From assembly GCF_009674485.1 (NCBI RefSeq), contig NZ_WKJJ01000001.1, forward strand, positions 358,265-422,264: a stretch of DNA of 64,000 nucleotides. The letters are read 5' to 3'. Within the stretch, counting starts at the first letter, position 1, and each line of letters opens with the position of its first letter. The translations under genes were made by a program, and so were the position numbers. The notes under the pieces are model-generated. The model saw only the letters and a list, made by a program, of their open reading frames with translations, searched no databases and was not told where the DNA came from. Source of the DNA: Pseudoduganella rivuli. GTDB lineage: Bacteria > Pseudomonadota > Gammaproteobacteria > Burkholderiales > Burkholderiaceae_D. Positions 47,357-56,261 of the stretch are shown here, one piece after another.

Positions 47357-48053
47357 AGTGAGCAATCTCGATGTCGCCTACGGCGACGCCCCGGCGCTGT
47401 GGGACGCCACGCTGGCGATCGGCGCCGGCCAAGTGGTCTCCGTGGTGGGCCCCAACGGCGCCGGCAAGAGCACGCTGATCAACACCATTGCCGGCGTCCT
47501 GCGCCCGCTGCGCGGCCAGATCCGCATGGAAGGCGCCGACGTGTCGCGCGTGCCGGGACACCGCGTGTGCGACCACGGCATCGCGCTGGTGCCGGAGGGC
47601 CGCCGCCTGTTCGGCCACATGAGCGTACTCGACAACCTGGAACTGGGCGCTTACCGGCCCGGCGCGCGCACCGAGGCGGCCGCGACCTTGCGGCACGTGT
47701 TTGAACTGTTCCCGATCCTGGGCGAGCGGCGCCAGCAAATCGCCGGCACCATGTCCGGCGGCCAGCAGCAAATGGTGGCGATTGGACGGGCGCTGATGGC
47801 GCGCCCGCGCCTGCTGCTGATGGATGAACCGTCGCTTGGCCTGTCGCCGGCGGTGGTGGACGACATGTTCCAGATTATCCGCACCATCAACCAGAGCGGC
47901 GTGGCGGTACTGCTGGTCGAGCAAAACATCAACCAGGCGCTGGCCGTGGCGCACCACGCCTATGTCATCGAACAGGGCCGCATCGTCACGTCGGGCCAGC
48001 CCGACGCACTGTTGAACAACCCACGTATCCGGGAGGCTTACCTTGGCATCTGA
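47346..48053 (+). CDS. Branched-chain-type ABC transporter ATPase (LivF-like)
   Basis: The protein is 235 residues. It has Walker A GPNGAGKST, the signature MSGGQQQM and Walker B LLLMDEPSLGLSP, and the LivF-specific VPEGRRLFGHMSVLDNLELGA. It is the second ATPase of the importer. Its start overlaps the LivM-LivG stop by 11 bp and its end overlaps the cupin gene by 11 bp. Confidence 0.94.
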   Translation: MLLEVSNLDVAYGDAPALWDATLAIGAGQVVSVVGPNGAGKSTLINTIAGVLRPLRGQIRMEGADVSRVPGHRVCDHGIALVPEGRRLFGHMSVLDNLELGAYRPGARTEAAATLRHVFELFPILGERRQQIAGTMSGGQQQMVAIGRALMARPRLLLMDEPSLGLSPAVVDDMFQIIRTINQSGVAVLLVEQNINQALAVAHHAYVIEQGRIVTSGQPDALLNNPRIREAYLGI

Positions 48054-48651
48054 TCCCAACCACAACGGCGTCCCATTGTTGCTGCGCCGCGTCGTCACCG
48101 GCCATGACGCCGCCGGCGAATCCATGGTCGTGCTCGACGTGGCGCCGCCACGCTCGGACGCTTTCCAGCACATCCCCGGCATGGTATCGCGGCTGGTATG
48201 GGCCACCGAAGGCGTGCCGGCGCTGCCGTTCGACGGCGCCGATCCGACGCTGGCCGTGGCCAGCATCGTGCCGCCGGCCGGCGGCACCCGTTTCCTGGTC
48301 GTCACCTTTCCGCCCGACAGCGTCTTTGCCGCGCCGGCATTCAACCCGGCCGCGGCGGCTGAAGAAAACCTGCGCATCAGCCCGGGCCTGGCGGAACGCT
48401 TTGAAGCCGATGGCATGCATGCCACCCCGACCGTGGATTACGGCATCGTGCTCGACGGCGAGATCTGGCTGGAACTGGACGATGGCCGTTCCGCCCTGCT
48501 GCGCCAGCACGACGTGGTGGTGCAGCACGGCACCCGCCACGCCTGGCGCAACAAGAGCGCGCGCCCCGCAACGCTGGCGTTCATCCTGATTGGCGCCGGC
48601 CATGGCGGCCAACCCTCCCCATTCAATACCACGTTGAAGGAAACAACATGA
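48043..48651 (+). CDS. Cupin-domain protein
   Basis: The protein is 202 residues. The cupin barrel is near residues 125-195, with TVDYGIVLDGEIWLELDDG and LLRQHDVVVQHGTRHAWRN; the His of the second motif is present, and the first motif begins with His in GMHATPT. It could bind a metal and act on a small acid, or have a regulatory role. The start is a TTG with a strong GGGAGG site; it overlaps livF. Position in the operon suggests a catabolic step or sensing of the imported compound. Confidence 0.85.
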   Translation: MASDPNHNGVPLLLRRVVTGHDAAGESMVVLDVAPPRSDAFQHIPGMVSRLVWATEGVPALPFDGADPTLAVASIVPPAGGTRFLVVTFPPDSVFAAPAFNPAAAAEENLRISPGLAERFEADGMHATPTVDYGIVLDGEIWLELDDGRSALLRQHDVVVQHGTRHAWRNKSARPATLAFILIGAGHGGQPSPFNTTLKETT

Positions 48652-49943
48652 CAGACACAACAATAGTTCGCCTGCACGGCAGGCGCGTATGGGATTCACG
48701 CGGACGGCCCACGGTGGAAGCCGAAGTCACGCTGGCATGCGGCGCCACCGGCCGCGCCATCGCGCCGGCCGGCGCCTCGACCGGCAGCGGCGAAGCGCTC
48801 GACCTGCGCGACGGTGGCGAGACGTTCGGTGGCCTGGACGTGAACAAGGCGCTGGCCGCGCTGAACCTGGTCATCGCCCCCGCGCTGACCGGCATGGATG
48901 CGCGCGCCCAGGGCGCCATCGACGCGCACCTCGTGGAGCTCGATGGCACGCCGCAGCGCAGCCGGCTGGGCGGCAATGCGATTGTCGCCACGTCGATGGC
49001 GGTGCTGCACGCGGCCGCCGCCGCGCTCGGCATGCCGCTGTGGCGCTATCTGGCCGGCGACCGCCCGGTGCGCATGCCGCTGCCGGAGGTGCAGATTTTC
49101 GGCGGCGGCGCCCATGCCGCCCGCCGTGTCGATGTGCAGGATTTCATGATCATGTGCCCCGCCGCAGGCAGCTTTGCCGAGGCGCTGGAATGGACCGCCG
49201 AAGTGTATCGCGCCGCCGGCTCGCTGATGAAGCAGGCCGGCAAGCTGCAAGGCGTGGCCGATGAAGGCGGTTATTGGCCGGCGTTCGACAGCAATGAAGA
49301 AGCGCTCGACACGCTGTTGCAAGCCATGCAGCAGGCCGGGCTGCGGCCAGGCGTCGACGCCGGCATCTCGCTCGATATTGCCGCCTCCGAATTCGGCCGC
49401 GGCGGCCGCTACAAACTGGCGCTGGACCAGCGCACGCTGGACAGCGAACAAATGATCGCCATGCTGGGCCGCTGGCTCGACAACTACCCGATCCTGTCGA
49501 TCGAAGACCCGCTGGCGGAAGACGATGCCGCCGGTTTTGCCCGCTTCACGGCGGAATATGGCGCGCGCTGCCAGATCATTGGCGACGATTTACTGGTGAC
49601 CAACGCCGGACGCGTCGCCGCGGCCGCCGCGGCCGGCCACACCAACGCGGTGCTGATCAAACCCAACCAGGCCGGCACCGTCAGCGAAGCCCATGCCGCG
49701 CTGACGGCCGGCAAGGCGGTGGGCTTTGGCACGATCGTGTCGGCCCGTTCCGGCGAAAGCGAAGACGTCACCATCGCTCACCTGGCGGTGGGCTGGGATG
49801 CCGGCCAGCTGAAAGTCGGTTCGTTTGCCCGCTCCGAGCGCATGGCCAAATGGAACGAAGTGCTGCGCATCGAAGAATCGCTGGGGAGCGCGGGGCCGTT
49901 CAGCGGCTGGGGCGCGCTACCGCTGAAAAACCGTCCGCAATGA
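48648..49943 (+). CDS. Enolase paralogue with altered active site
   Basis: The protein is 431 residues, enolase length. Many enolase elements are kept: GASTGSGEA loop, DEGGY, LDIAASEF, SIEDPLAEDD, GDDL, LIKPNQAGT and QLKVGSFARSERMAKWNE. Two positions differ: HAxNxxxxQEF has become AHAARRVDVQDF (Glu to Asp), and SHRSGE has become SARSGE (His to Ala). In enolase these residues contact the substrate and phosphate end. The protein may therefore work on a related phosphorylated acid or on a different beta-elimination substrate. It overlaps the cupin stop by four bases (ATGA). Housekeeping eno should be elsewhere; nothing in the operon belongs to glycolysis. Confidence 0.88.
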   Translation: MTDTTIVRLHGRRVWDSRGRPTVEAEVTLACGATGRAIAPAGASTGSGEALDLRDGGETFGGLDVNKALAALNLVIAPALTGMDARAQGAIDAHLVELDGTPQRSRLGGNAIVATSMAVLHAAAAALGMPLWRYLAGDRPVRMPLPEVQIFGGGAHAARRVDVQDFMIMCPAAGSFAEALEWTAEVYRAAGSLMKQAGKLQGVADEGGYWPAFDSNEEALDTLLQAMQQAGLRPGVDAGISLDIAASEFGRGGRYKLALDQRTLDSEQMIAMLGRWLDNYPILSIEDPLAEDDAAGFARFTAEYGARCQIIGDDLLVTNAGRVAAAAAAGHTNAVLIKPNQAGTVSEAHAALTAGKAVGFGTIVSARSGESEDVTIAHLAVGWDAGQLKVGSFARSERMAKWNEVLRIEESLGSAGPFSGWGALPLKNRPQ

Positions 49944-49986
49944 ATCCCGCCGTCCACCATACCAACGCCACACCAGGAGCATCGCA

Positions 49987-50553
49987 ATGCATACCATCCA
50001 CTTGATCGGCATCTCCGGCAGCCTGCGCCAGGGTTCGTCCAACACCGCCGTGCTGCGCGCGCTGCAGGAAGCCCTGCCGCCATCGGTCAGCATGACCCTG
50101 CTGCCGCTGGACGACGTCCCGCTCTACAACCAGGACCTCGACACCGCCGAGCCGCCGGCCGGCGTGCGCGCATTCAAGCAAGCCATCGGCGCCTGCGACG
50201 GCATCGTCATCTGCTCGCCCGAATATAACTTCGGCATGCCCGGTGTCTTGAAAAATGCGCTGGACTGGGCTTCGCGCCCGGCGTTCGCATCGCCGCTGAA
50301 AGGCAAGCCGGTGCTGCTGATGACCGCCTCGCCCGCCTTCACCGGCGGCGTGCGGGCCCAGGCGAACCTGCGCGAAGCGCTGTCCGGCACCCTGGCGCGC
50401 GTGCTGGCGCGCCCGCCGGTGGTGATCGGCGCGGTGCACACGAAAATCACGAACGGCCGCCTGACCGATGCGGCCAGCCTGGACTTCGCGCTGGCCGCCG
50501 TGCAAGACCTGGCGGCGGAAGTCCGCCTGCTGCGCGGCGCGGCGGCCGCATAA
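49987..50553 (+). CDS. NADPH-dependent FMN reductase (SsuE/ArsH-like)
   Basis: The protein is 188 residues. The flavodoxin-like fold shows GISGSLRQGSSNTAVLRA and SPEYNFGMPGVLKNALDW. It reduces FMN with NAD(P)H and can feed flavin monooxygenases or act as a quinone/azo reductase. No monooxygenase is present in the operon in this window. The start ATG has CCAGGAGCATCGCA upstream. Confidence 0.93.
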   Translation: MHTIHLIGISGSLRQGSSNTAVLRALQEALPPSVSMTLLPLDDVPLYNQDLDTAEPPAGVRAFKQAIGACDGIVICSPEYNFGMPGVLKNALDWASRPAFASPLKGKPVLLMTASPAFTGGVRAQANLREALSGTLARVLARPPVVIGAVHTKITNGRLTDAASLDFALAAVQDLAAEVRLLRGAAAA

Positions 50554-50603
50554 GCGCCATCACGCACGCATCCTATTCATCTCCACTTTTTTGCGAGGAA
50601 CCT

Positions 50604-51608
50604 ATGCTACCCGAAGTCAACCTGCGCCCGCCCTTCAACATCACCCGCGCCAGCCACGTGGTGCTGCACGTGGCCGACCTGGCCCGCAGCCGGGATTTTT
50701 ATGCCAACATCGTCGGCCTGGTGGTCTCCGACGAAGCCGACGGCATCTGCTATCTGCGCGGCCTGTCCGAAGCCTGCCACCACAGCCTGGTGCTGGTGCA
50801 GTCCGCAGGCCAGGCCACCTGCAAGCGCATCGGCTTCCGCGTGTTTTTAGAGGAAGACCTGGACCTGGCCTACGCGTTCTTCCAGGCCGAGGGCTTGCCC
50901 GCCGAGTGGGCCGACGTGCCGTACCAGGGCCGCACCCTGCACGTGGAAGATCCGTACGGCACCAAGCTCGAACTGTGCGCCACCATGGACACCCGGCCCC
51001 GCATGCACCTGGAAATTGAAAAGTTCAAGGGCGCGCATGCCAGCCGGCTGGACCATTATCAAATCTTTTCGCCGGACACTTACGCATCCTGCGCGTTCTA
51101 CAGCCGCCTGGGCTTCCGCAACTCCGAATACCTGGCCCATGGCGACCGCCTGCTGGGCGCGTTCATGTACCGCAAGGGCACCTGCCTGGACCTGGCCATC
51201 GTGGAAAACGACGGCCCCTGCCTGCACCACTTCGCCTACACGGTCGCGGAATCGCACCAGATCTTCACCGCCTGCGACCTGGCCGGCATCCATGGCTATT
51301 CGACGGCGGTCGAGCGCGGCCCGGGCCGCCACGGGCCGGGCGGCATGCTGTTTGTCTACCTGCGCGATCCCGATGGCCACCGCGTCGAATTGTTCAACAG
51401 CCATTACCAGACCATCGACATCGAAATCGAACCGGTGCGCTGGGATGCGGCCACCCTCAGCACCAACGTGCGCTGGGGCTTGCCGGCGCCACGCCGCTGG
51501 TACTTCGAGGCGACCCCGTTTGAACATTCGGATTTGATCGCCACCCTCAACCGCCCCAATCCCGAAACACTGGAAAGCTATGTGGCCAAGCTTTCCGCCC
51601 ACTTCTGA
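50604..51608 (+). CDS. Extradiol ring-cleavage dioxygenase, VOC superfamily (homoprotocatechuate-type)
   Basis: The protein is 334 residues with four VOC modules. The metal ligands fit type I extradiol enzymes: His in RLDHYQIF (~155), His in CLHHFAYTV (~212) and Glu in DGHRVELFNSHY (~265). The spacing matches the homoprotocatechuate 2,3-dioxygenase group (MndD/HPCD). It should cleave a catechol next to the two hydroxyls using Fe(II) or Mn(II). Together with two FAH-family genes this points to meta-cleavage of an aromatic acid; the identity of the substrate is inference. The start has GCGAGGAACCT upstream. Confidence 0.9.
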   Translation: MLPEVNLRPPFNITRASHVVLHVADLARSRDFYANIVGLVVSDEADGICYLRGLSEACHHSLVLVQSAGQATCKRIGFRVFLEEDLDLAYAFFQAEGLPAEWADVPYQGRTLHVEDPYGTKLELCATMDTRPRMHLEIEKFKGAHASRLDHYQIFSPDTYASCAFYSRLGFRNSEYLAHGDRLLGAFMYRKGTCLDLAIVENDGPCLHHFAYTVAESHQIFTACDLAGIHGYSTAVERGPGRHGPGGMLFVYLRDPDGHRVELFNSHYQTIDIEIEPVRWDAATLSTNVRWGLPAPRRWYFEATPFEHSDLIATLNRPNPETLESYVAKLSAHF

Positions 51609-51640
51609 ACCATCAACCCAACCCTACAAAGGACACCCCT

Positions 51641-52174
51641 ATGGCACGCGTCAAATACCTGCAGCGCTCGGACTTTTCCGGTAGCGAGGACGCCCTGTTC
51701 GACCGACTGGAACGCGAACGCAAGGTTCCCACGGCGAATATTTTCCGCGCCCTGGCCCATGCGCCGCTGATCCTGGACCAGTTCCTGTCGTACGCCAACG
51801 CGATCCGCGCCTCGGAAATCAGCCCCAAGCTGCGCGAACTGGCCATCCTCACGGTCGGCCACTGCACCGATTCGGAGTACGAGATCGCGCACCACCAGTC
51901 GCACGGCTTAAAAGCCGGCATCAGCCCGGAACAGCTGAAGGCCATTGGCCAGTTCGAGCACTCGCCGCTGTTCAATGAAGAGGAGCGCGCCGTAATGGCG
52001 CTGGCGCGCGAATCCACGCAGCGGGTCAACGTCAGCGACCACACGTGGAACCGGGTTGCCGCCTTCATGAATGAAAAGCAGCTGGTCGAACTGGCGCTCA
52101 ACGTCGCGTGGTACAACTCGGGCGTCCGCATCATGGGCGCGCTCGGCATCGAACTGGAAGCGTCCTACCGCTGA
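51641..52174 (+). CDS. Carboxymuconolactone decarboxylase-family (AhpD-like) protein
   Basis: The protein is 177 residues. The core helix has LRELAILTVGHCTDSEYEIAHHQSHG, with a single Cys and His in place of the CxxC pair of AhpD, so peroxidase activity is unlikely. It may be a decarboxylase or a lactone/tautomer enzyme in the pathway. It lies 32 bp after the dioxygenase gene and 26 bp before the binding-protein gene. Confidence 0.9.
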   Translation: MARVKYLQRSDFSGSEDALFDRLERERKVPTANIFRALAHAPLILDQFLSYANAIRASEISPKLRELAILTVGHCTDSEYEIAHHQSHGLKAGISPEQLKAIGQFEHSPLFNEEERAVMALARESTQRVNVSDHTWNRVAAFMNEKQLVELALNVAWYNSGVRIMGALGIELEASYR

Positions 52175-52200
52175 AGCGGACCACCCTGGAGGAGACCATC

Positions 52201-53424
52201 ATGCAAAACAATCACCACCATCAGCGGCAGCGCCGCGCGGTGCTGGCCGGCGGTGGCGCGCTGGTGCTGGCTTGCTGCCTGCCCGGCATGGCGCGGGCCG
52301 CCGGCGGCGCGCCAATCCGGGTCGGCGCATCGCTGCCGCTGACCGGGCCATTGGCCGCCGTGGGCGGCATCCATAAAATTGCCGCCGAAGTGTTCATCGA
52401 ACTGATCAACAAGCGCGGCGGTTTGCTGGGACGCAAAGTTGAACTGGTATTGCTGGACGACCAGTCACAGCCCGCCAACGCCCGCACACTGTACGAGCGC
52501 CTGGTGACGTCGGAAAAAGTCGACCTGTTGATGGGCCCGTATGGTACCGGGGCCATCATCGCGGCCATGGGCGTGGCGCAGCGTTTTGGCAAGCTGTTCA
52601 TCCAGAGCAGCCTGGGCGATCCCAACCTGGCGCCCTACGCGATGCAATTTCCCGCGCTGCCACTGGGGCCGGACCCGCGCATTGCCGATACCGAAGTCTT
52701 GCTCGATGCCTATGCCAGCACGCCTGCGCCGCCGAAAACCATTGCCTTCGTGACCAGCAAATTCCCGTCAGCGCTGGACCTGGCCAAGGGCGGCCAGGAA
52801 GTGGCGGCCAGGCGCGGGCTGAAAACCATCCTGTCGCTGGAATACGAGTTCGGCACGCGCGACTTTGGCGGCATCGCTGCCCGCATCAAGGACGCCAATC
52901 CCGACTTGCTGTGGTCCGGCGCGATCGGACTGGAAGCCAGCCAGTTGCTGGACGCCATGAAACGCATCGATTACCAGCCGCCGCGCCAGTTCCACCTGTT
53001 CCCCGCGCCGGGACCGACGGTCGCCAACCAGAATGCCAACGGCCTGACCAGCCTGACCTGGTTCGAAGGCCACGCGCCGTTTTCGCAGTATCCGGGGGCG
53101 GCTGAATTCATCGCCCTGTATACGGATCGCGCCAAGGCGGCCGGCTTGCCCTGGCCGCAAGTGGATTACCAGGCCGCCGCGGAATTCGCCGCGTGGCAGA
53201 TCCTGGAGGCTGCCGCCACCGCCGTGGGGCGTCTCGACGAACCGGCCATGGCCGCGTGGCTGCGCAAGAACCAGGTGCAAACCGTGCTGGGTCCGCGCAG
53301 TTTTGACGGCAAATTCAACAGCGGCGCCGCCGCCACCAAGATCAAGCAAGTCCAGAACGGCAAATGGGTCACGGTCTGGCCAGCCAGCTTCCGGCCGCAG
53401 GGCGCGGGCTTCAACGCGCCGTGA
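52201..53424 (+). CDS. ABC transporter periplasmic substrate-binding protein (LivK-like)
   Basis: The protein is 407 residues. The N-terminus has QRRAVLAGGGALVLACCLPGMARA, a Tat-like twin-arginine signal. The mature part starts IRVGASLPLTGPLAAVGGIHK, the LivK/ANF receptor fold. It delivers substrate to the LivH/LivMG/LivF membrane complex encoded 4-8 kb upstream in the same operon. Its late place in the operon, after the enzymes, suggests specificity for the catabolic substrate. The start has GGAGGAGACCATC upstream. Confidence 0.92.
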   Translation: MQNNHHHQRQRRAVLAGGGALVLACCLPGMARAAGGAPIRVGASLPLTGPLAAVGGIHKIAAEVFIELINKRGGLLGRKVELVLLDDQSQPANARTLYERLVTSEKVDLLMGPYGTGAIIAAMGVAQRFGKLFIQSSLGDPNLAPYAMQFPALPLGPDPRIADTEVLLDAYASTPAPPKTIAFVTSKFPSALDLAKGGQEVAARRGLKTILSLEYEFGTRDFGGIAARIKDANPDLLWSGAIGLEASQLLDAMKRIDYQPPRQFHLFPAPGPTVANQNANGLTSLTWFEGHAPFSQYPGAAEFIALYTDRAKAAGLPWPQVDYQAAAEFAAWQILEAAATAVGRLDEPAMAAWLRKNQVQTVLGPRSFDGKFNSGAAATKIKQVQNGKWVTVWPASFRPQGAGFNAP

Positions 53425-53465
53425 GCTTGACCGATTCACCAATCAACACCTTACCAAGAGAGATT

Positions 53466-54578
53466 ATGATGGAAAAAATGATGGTTGCAGCCCGGCTGCA
53501 CGCACTGGGTACGCCGATGTCGCTGGATACGATTCCGGTGCCCAAACCCCGGCCGAACGACGTGCTGGTGAAAGTCAAGGCATGCGGCATCGTGCCCAAC
53601 ATGGCCAACGTCATCAACAACTGGCCGACCTGGTTCCCGCACCAGCCACTGGCCAAATTCCCGGCGATTTTCGGCCTGGATGCCACGGGCGTGATCGAGG
53701 AAGTGGGCGAGGCCGTGATCAACGCCAAGCCCGGCGACCGCGTCTATGTCAGCCCGCTGCGTTCGTGCGGATCCTGCCGCGCCTGCCGCGCCGGCAACCG
53801 CAGCCACTGCCAGTACTACACGCTCAATGGCTACTTCAGCACCAGCCGCGACGGCCAGCGCATCTTCGACCTGTATCCGTATGGCGGCTTCAGTGAATAC
53901 ATGACGGCGCCGGAGTATTCGCTGGTCAACATCCCGGACAACCTGAGCTTCGAACAGGCTGGCCGCTTCGGTTACCTGGGCACGTCGTATGGCGCGCTGA
54001 AGAACGCCAATGCCGGACCGGGCCAGGTGGCGCTGATCGACGGCATCACCGGCACGCTGGGCGTGGCCGCCACCGTGCTGGGGCTGGCGATGGGCCTGTC
54101 GCGCATCCTGGGCACCGGCCGCGACGAACGCCTGCTGCAGCGGGTCAAGGCGCTGGCGCCGGACCGGATCGAAGTCATGCGCCTGGGCGAAGGTTCCACC
54201 GGTGAATGGGCCAAGGCCATGACCGGCGGCGAAGGCGCGGATTTCGCCATCAGCGCGCTGGGCGCCAAGGCGCCGGCCGCCACCATGCTCGATTCCATGA
54301 AGGGGGTGCGCCGTGGCGGCCGGGTGGTCAATGTGGGCGGCGTGGCGGAAGATTTGCCGATCGACGTCAAGTGGCTGATGGATGAACAAATCCAGCTGAT
54401 CGGTTCGAACTGGTTCACCACCGCGCAGGGCCAGGAGATGGCGGAGATGGTGCGCACCGGCACGATCGACTTGTCGTACCTGGAACACCGCAAATTCGCG
54501 CTGGCCGACGTCAATGAAGCGATTTCCGGCCTGAAGGACCGCGACGGCGGCTTCAGCAACTACGTTGTGATTCCTTAA
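53466..54578 (+). CDS. Medium-chain dehydrogenase/reductase with a lost catalytic zinc site
   Basis: The protein is 370 residues. The structural zinc lobe is intact (CGSCRACRAGNRSHC). The catalytic zinc positions are not: ACGIVPNMANV replaces the CGxCHxD motif and GLDATG replaces GHE. The Rossmann part has GITGTLGVAATVLGLA. Such sequences usually act as quinone/enoyl reductases rather than alcohol dehydrogenases. It is the last gene of the long operon; a strong stem-loop follows. The start ATG is in the ATG-ATG pair at 53466 with AAGAGAG upstream. Confidence 0.88.
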   Translation: MMEKMMVAARLHALGTPMSLDTIPVPKPRPNDVLVKVKACGIVPNMANVINNWPTWFPHQPLAKFPAIFGLDATGVIEEVGEAVINAKPGDRVYVSPLRSCGSCRACRAGNRSHCQYYTLNGYFSTSRDGQRIFDLYPYGGFSEYMTAPEYSLVNIPDNLSFEQAGRFGYLGTSYGALKNANAGPGQVALIDGITGTLGVAATVLGLAMGLSRILGTGRDERLLQRVKALAPDRIEVMRLGEGSTGEWAKAMTGGEGADFAISALGAKAPAATMLDSMKGVRRGGRVVNVGGVAEDLPIDVKWLMDEQIQLIGSNWFTTAQGQEMAEMVRTGTIDLSYLEHRKFALADVNEAISGLKDRDGGFSNYVVIP

Positions 54579-54597
54579 GCATTACGTCCTGCTCCCC

Positions 54598-54630
54598 GCC
54601 TGCGGCCGCATCATGCGGCCGCAGGCGTTT
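54598..54630 (+). terminator. Rho-independent-type stem-loop ending the catabolic operon
   Basis: A 13-bp perfect stem (GCCTGCGGCCGCA / TGCGGCCGCAGGC) with a 3-base loop is followed by GTTT. It lies 20 bp after the MDR gene stop and overlaps the end of the small gene on the other strand. Confidence 0.7.
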
Positions 54631-54853
54631 CCGGCGTCGTGGCGGGCTGGCCGGCTTCGGCGCACCAGCCGACCGCGCGCCGGATCGCGTCCGGCTCGGG
54701 CAACGGCAAACGGCTCGCCACACGCCCGGCCAGCCAGCGCCGCACTTGTTCCTTGCCCGGCCGGGCCGGCAGCACGCCCTCATCCGCCGCGCTCCCCTGC
54801 GCCGCCAGCGCGGCCTGCATCGCCGCATATTCCGCCTGATTCCCCGTTTCCAT
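54611..54853 (-). CDS. Small protein of unknown function
   Basis: The frame gives about 80 residues starting METGNQAEYAAMQAALAAQG, with KEQVRRWLAGRVASRLPLPEPDAIRRAVGWCAEAGQP. An in-frame ATG four codons upstream and a GTG at 54961 are alternatives, but the inner ATG has GGAGG five bases upstream. There is no signal peptide; the second half looks helical. It lies downstream of the porin stop by ~120 bp in the opposite orientation to the operon. The function is not known. Confidence 0.5.
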   Translation of the reverse strand: METGNQAEYAAMQAALAAQGSAADEGVLPARPGKEQVRRWLAGRVASRLPLPEPDAIRRAVGWCAEAGQPATTPETPAAA

Positions 54854-54975
54854 CTCACCCTCCATTGAACCTGTGCCGCCCCAAACAAAGCGGCCTTCCG
54901 GACTGGTTCCTGTCACGCGGCCTGCTGCGTGGCAAGGACCGGCCCGGAAGGCCGTGGTCACGCTGGCGGCGCGGG

Positions 54976-55995
54976 TCAGAACGCGTGCATGATGCCGATT
55001 TCCACCCCGCGCGAATTGGCGCCGGCCACCGCGCCTGGCGGTGTGCCCACCTTGAAACTGGCCTTGCCGCTATTGCTCAAATGCGAATATGTGCCGTACA
55101 ACGCGGTACGTTTGGACAGGTTGTACACGTAGCCCAGCGCGGCCTGGTTGGCATCGTTGGCGTCGGTGCCGGCGCCGGACGCGTTCGCGTGCTGGTAGCT
55201 GGCTTTGATCAGCCCGAGGCCGACCGGCACCGTGACGCCCAATTGCCAGCTGGTTTGCTTCAGCGCCCCATATTGCGCGCCATTCAGCAACAGCATGACT
55301 TTCGCCACACCGGCGTCGTACGACAGGCCCGCGTTCATCAACTTGAATGGGGTCGATGTCGCGGTGCCGGTGTGCGCATAGGCCACGGCGGCATTCCACG
55401 GACCGGACTGGTAGCCGATGCGCGCGCCGCCATAGCGGTTGCCGGCGACGCCTTCGCCCGGCGCCACCTGCACCTGGCCATACCAGCCGCCCTGGTTGGC
55501 CGGCAAGTTGTAGCTGACCGCGTTATCGGTGCGCAGCAACGTGGCCGCGCCACTACCCAGGTTGGTCACCAGGTTGAAGCTGGCGCCCACGCCGACCGCG
55601 CTGAACGGGTCAAACACGGCCAGGTTGTAGAAGGTGGGATTCAAGTCGCGCCCCAGGCGCAGTTCGCCGGCGCCGGTGTACAGGCTGACCGTGGAACGGC
55701 GGTGCCACAGCTTGCCGGACGGGTACATGGCGCCGGTGTCGGCCACCGGCGCCATTTCCAGCCACGCGCCGGCGCGCAAGCCACTGCCGAGGTCTTCCTC
55801 GACGCGGAAGCCGAGGCGCGAATTCTGCATGCCGTCGGTGGCCATTTGTGTCGCCGAAACGCCGCCCGTGCTGACCGATTTGAGGCTGACGTCGAGCAGG
55901 CCCCACATCGTGATGTTGGCTTGCTGGGCTTGCGCGGTGACGGCCAGCGTCGCCATGGCGACCGCGGCGGCCGCTTTGCAAAGAGTGGTATTCAA
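54976..55995 (-). CDS. Outer-membrane general porin (Gram-negative porin family)
   Basis: The protein is 339 residues. A signal peptide ends AVTAQAQ and the mature chain starts with the porin pattern NITMWGLLDVSLK. It ends with the aromatic strand VEIGIMHAF. The TTG at 55995, with GGAGACATC upstream, gives the typical N-terminus; the longer frame to 56034 adds a non-signal sequence. It should pass the regulon substrate across the outer membrane. It is preceded by a strong promoter whose start region is covered by a LacI-type operator. Confidence 0.92.
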   Translation of the reverse strand: MNTTLCKAAAAVAMATLAVTAQAQQANITMWGLLDVSLKSVSTGGVSATQMATDGMQNSRLGFRVEEDLGSGLRAGAWLEMAPVADTGAMYPSGKLWHRRSTVSLYTGAGELRLGRDLNPTFYNLAVFDPFSAVGVGASFNLVTNLGSGAATLLRTDNAVSYNLPANQGGWYGQVQVAPGEGVAGNRYGGARIGYQSGPWNAAVAYAHTGTATSTPFKLMNAGLSYDAGVAKVMLLLNGAQYGALKQTSWQLGVTVPVGLGLIKASYQHANASGAGTDANDANQAALGYVYNLSKRTALYGTYSHLSNSGKASFKVGTPPGAVAGANSRGVEIGIMHAF

Positions 55996-56097
55996 GATGT
56001 CTCCAGGTATTTTTTTTGTGATCGAAAAGGTCACGCCGGGAGCCGATCACCCTGCCCGGCATGGTACGGGAAATTCTGCAGGACGCTGCGCATTCAG

Positions 56098-56148
56098 TGC
56101 TATCGTTAGCATTACTTTCAGCATAGAATTGTTTAAAGCGGATGTCAA
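56098..56148 (-). promoter_or_regulatory. Promoter and LacI-type operator of the porin gene
   Basis: On the minus strand TTGACA (56148-56143), a 17-bp spacer and TATGCT (56125-56120) form a near-consensus promoter. The palindrome TGCTATCGTTAGCA (56098-56111, 13 of 14) starts right at the transcription start, an ideal place for repression. Confidence 0.85.
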
Positions 56149-56206
56149 CTGCCTTTATTTATCGGATTATCTGCATTTTTTGCTACTTGCAATCATAAAA
56201 ATGCTG

Positions 56207-56220
56207 TGCTAACGTTAGTG
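56207..56220 (+). promoter_or_regulatory. LacI-type operator before the D-2-hydroxyacid dehydrogenase gene
   Basis: TGCTAACGTTAGTG (12 of 14 matches) lies 42 bp before the ATG at 56262. The -10/-35 of this promoter is not clear by eye. Its centre is 109 bp from the porin operator. Confidence 0.75.
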
Positions 56221-56261
56221 CAAACGAGCACAACTCAACCCTCAGAAAAATGGAGACCCTC

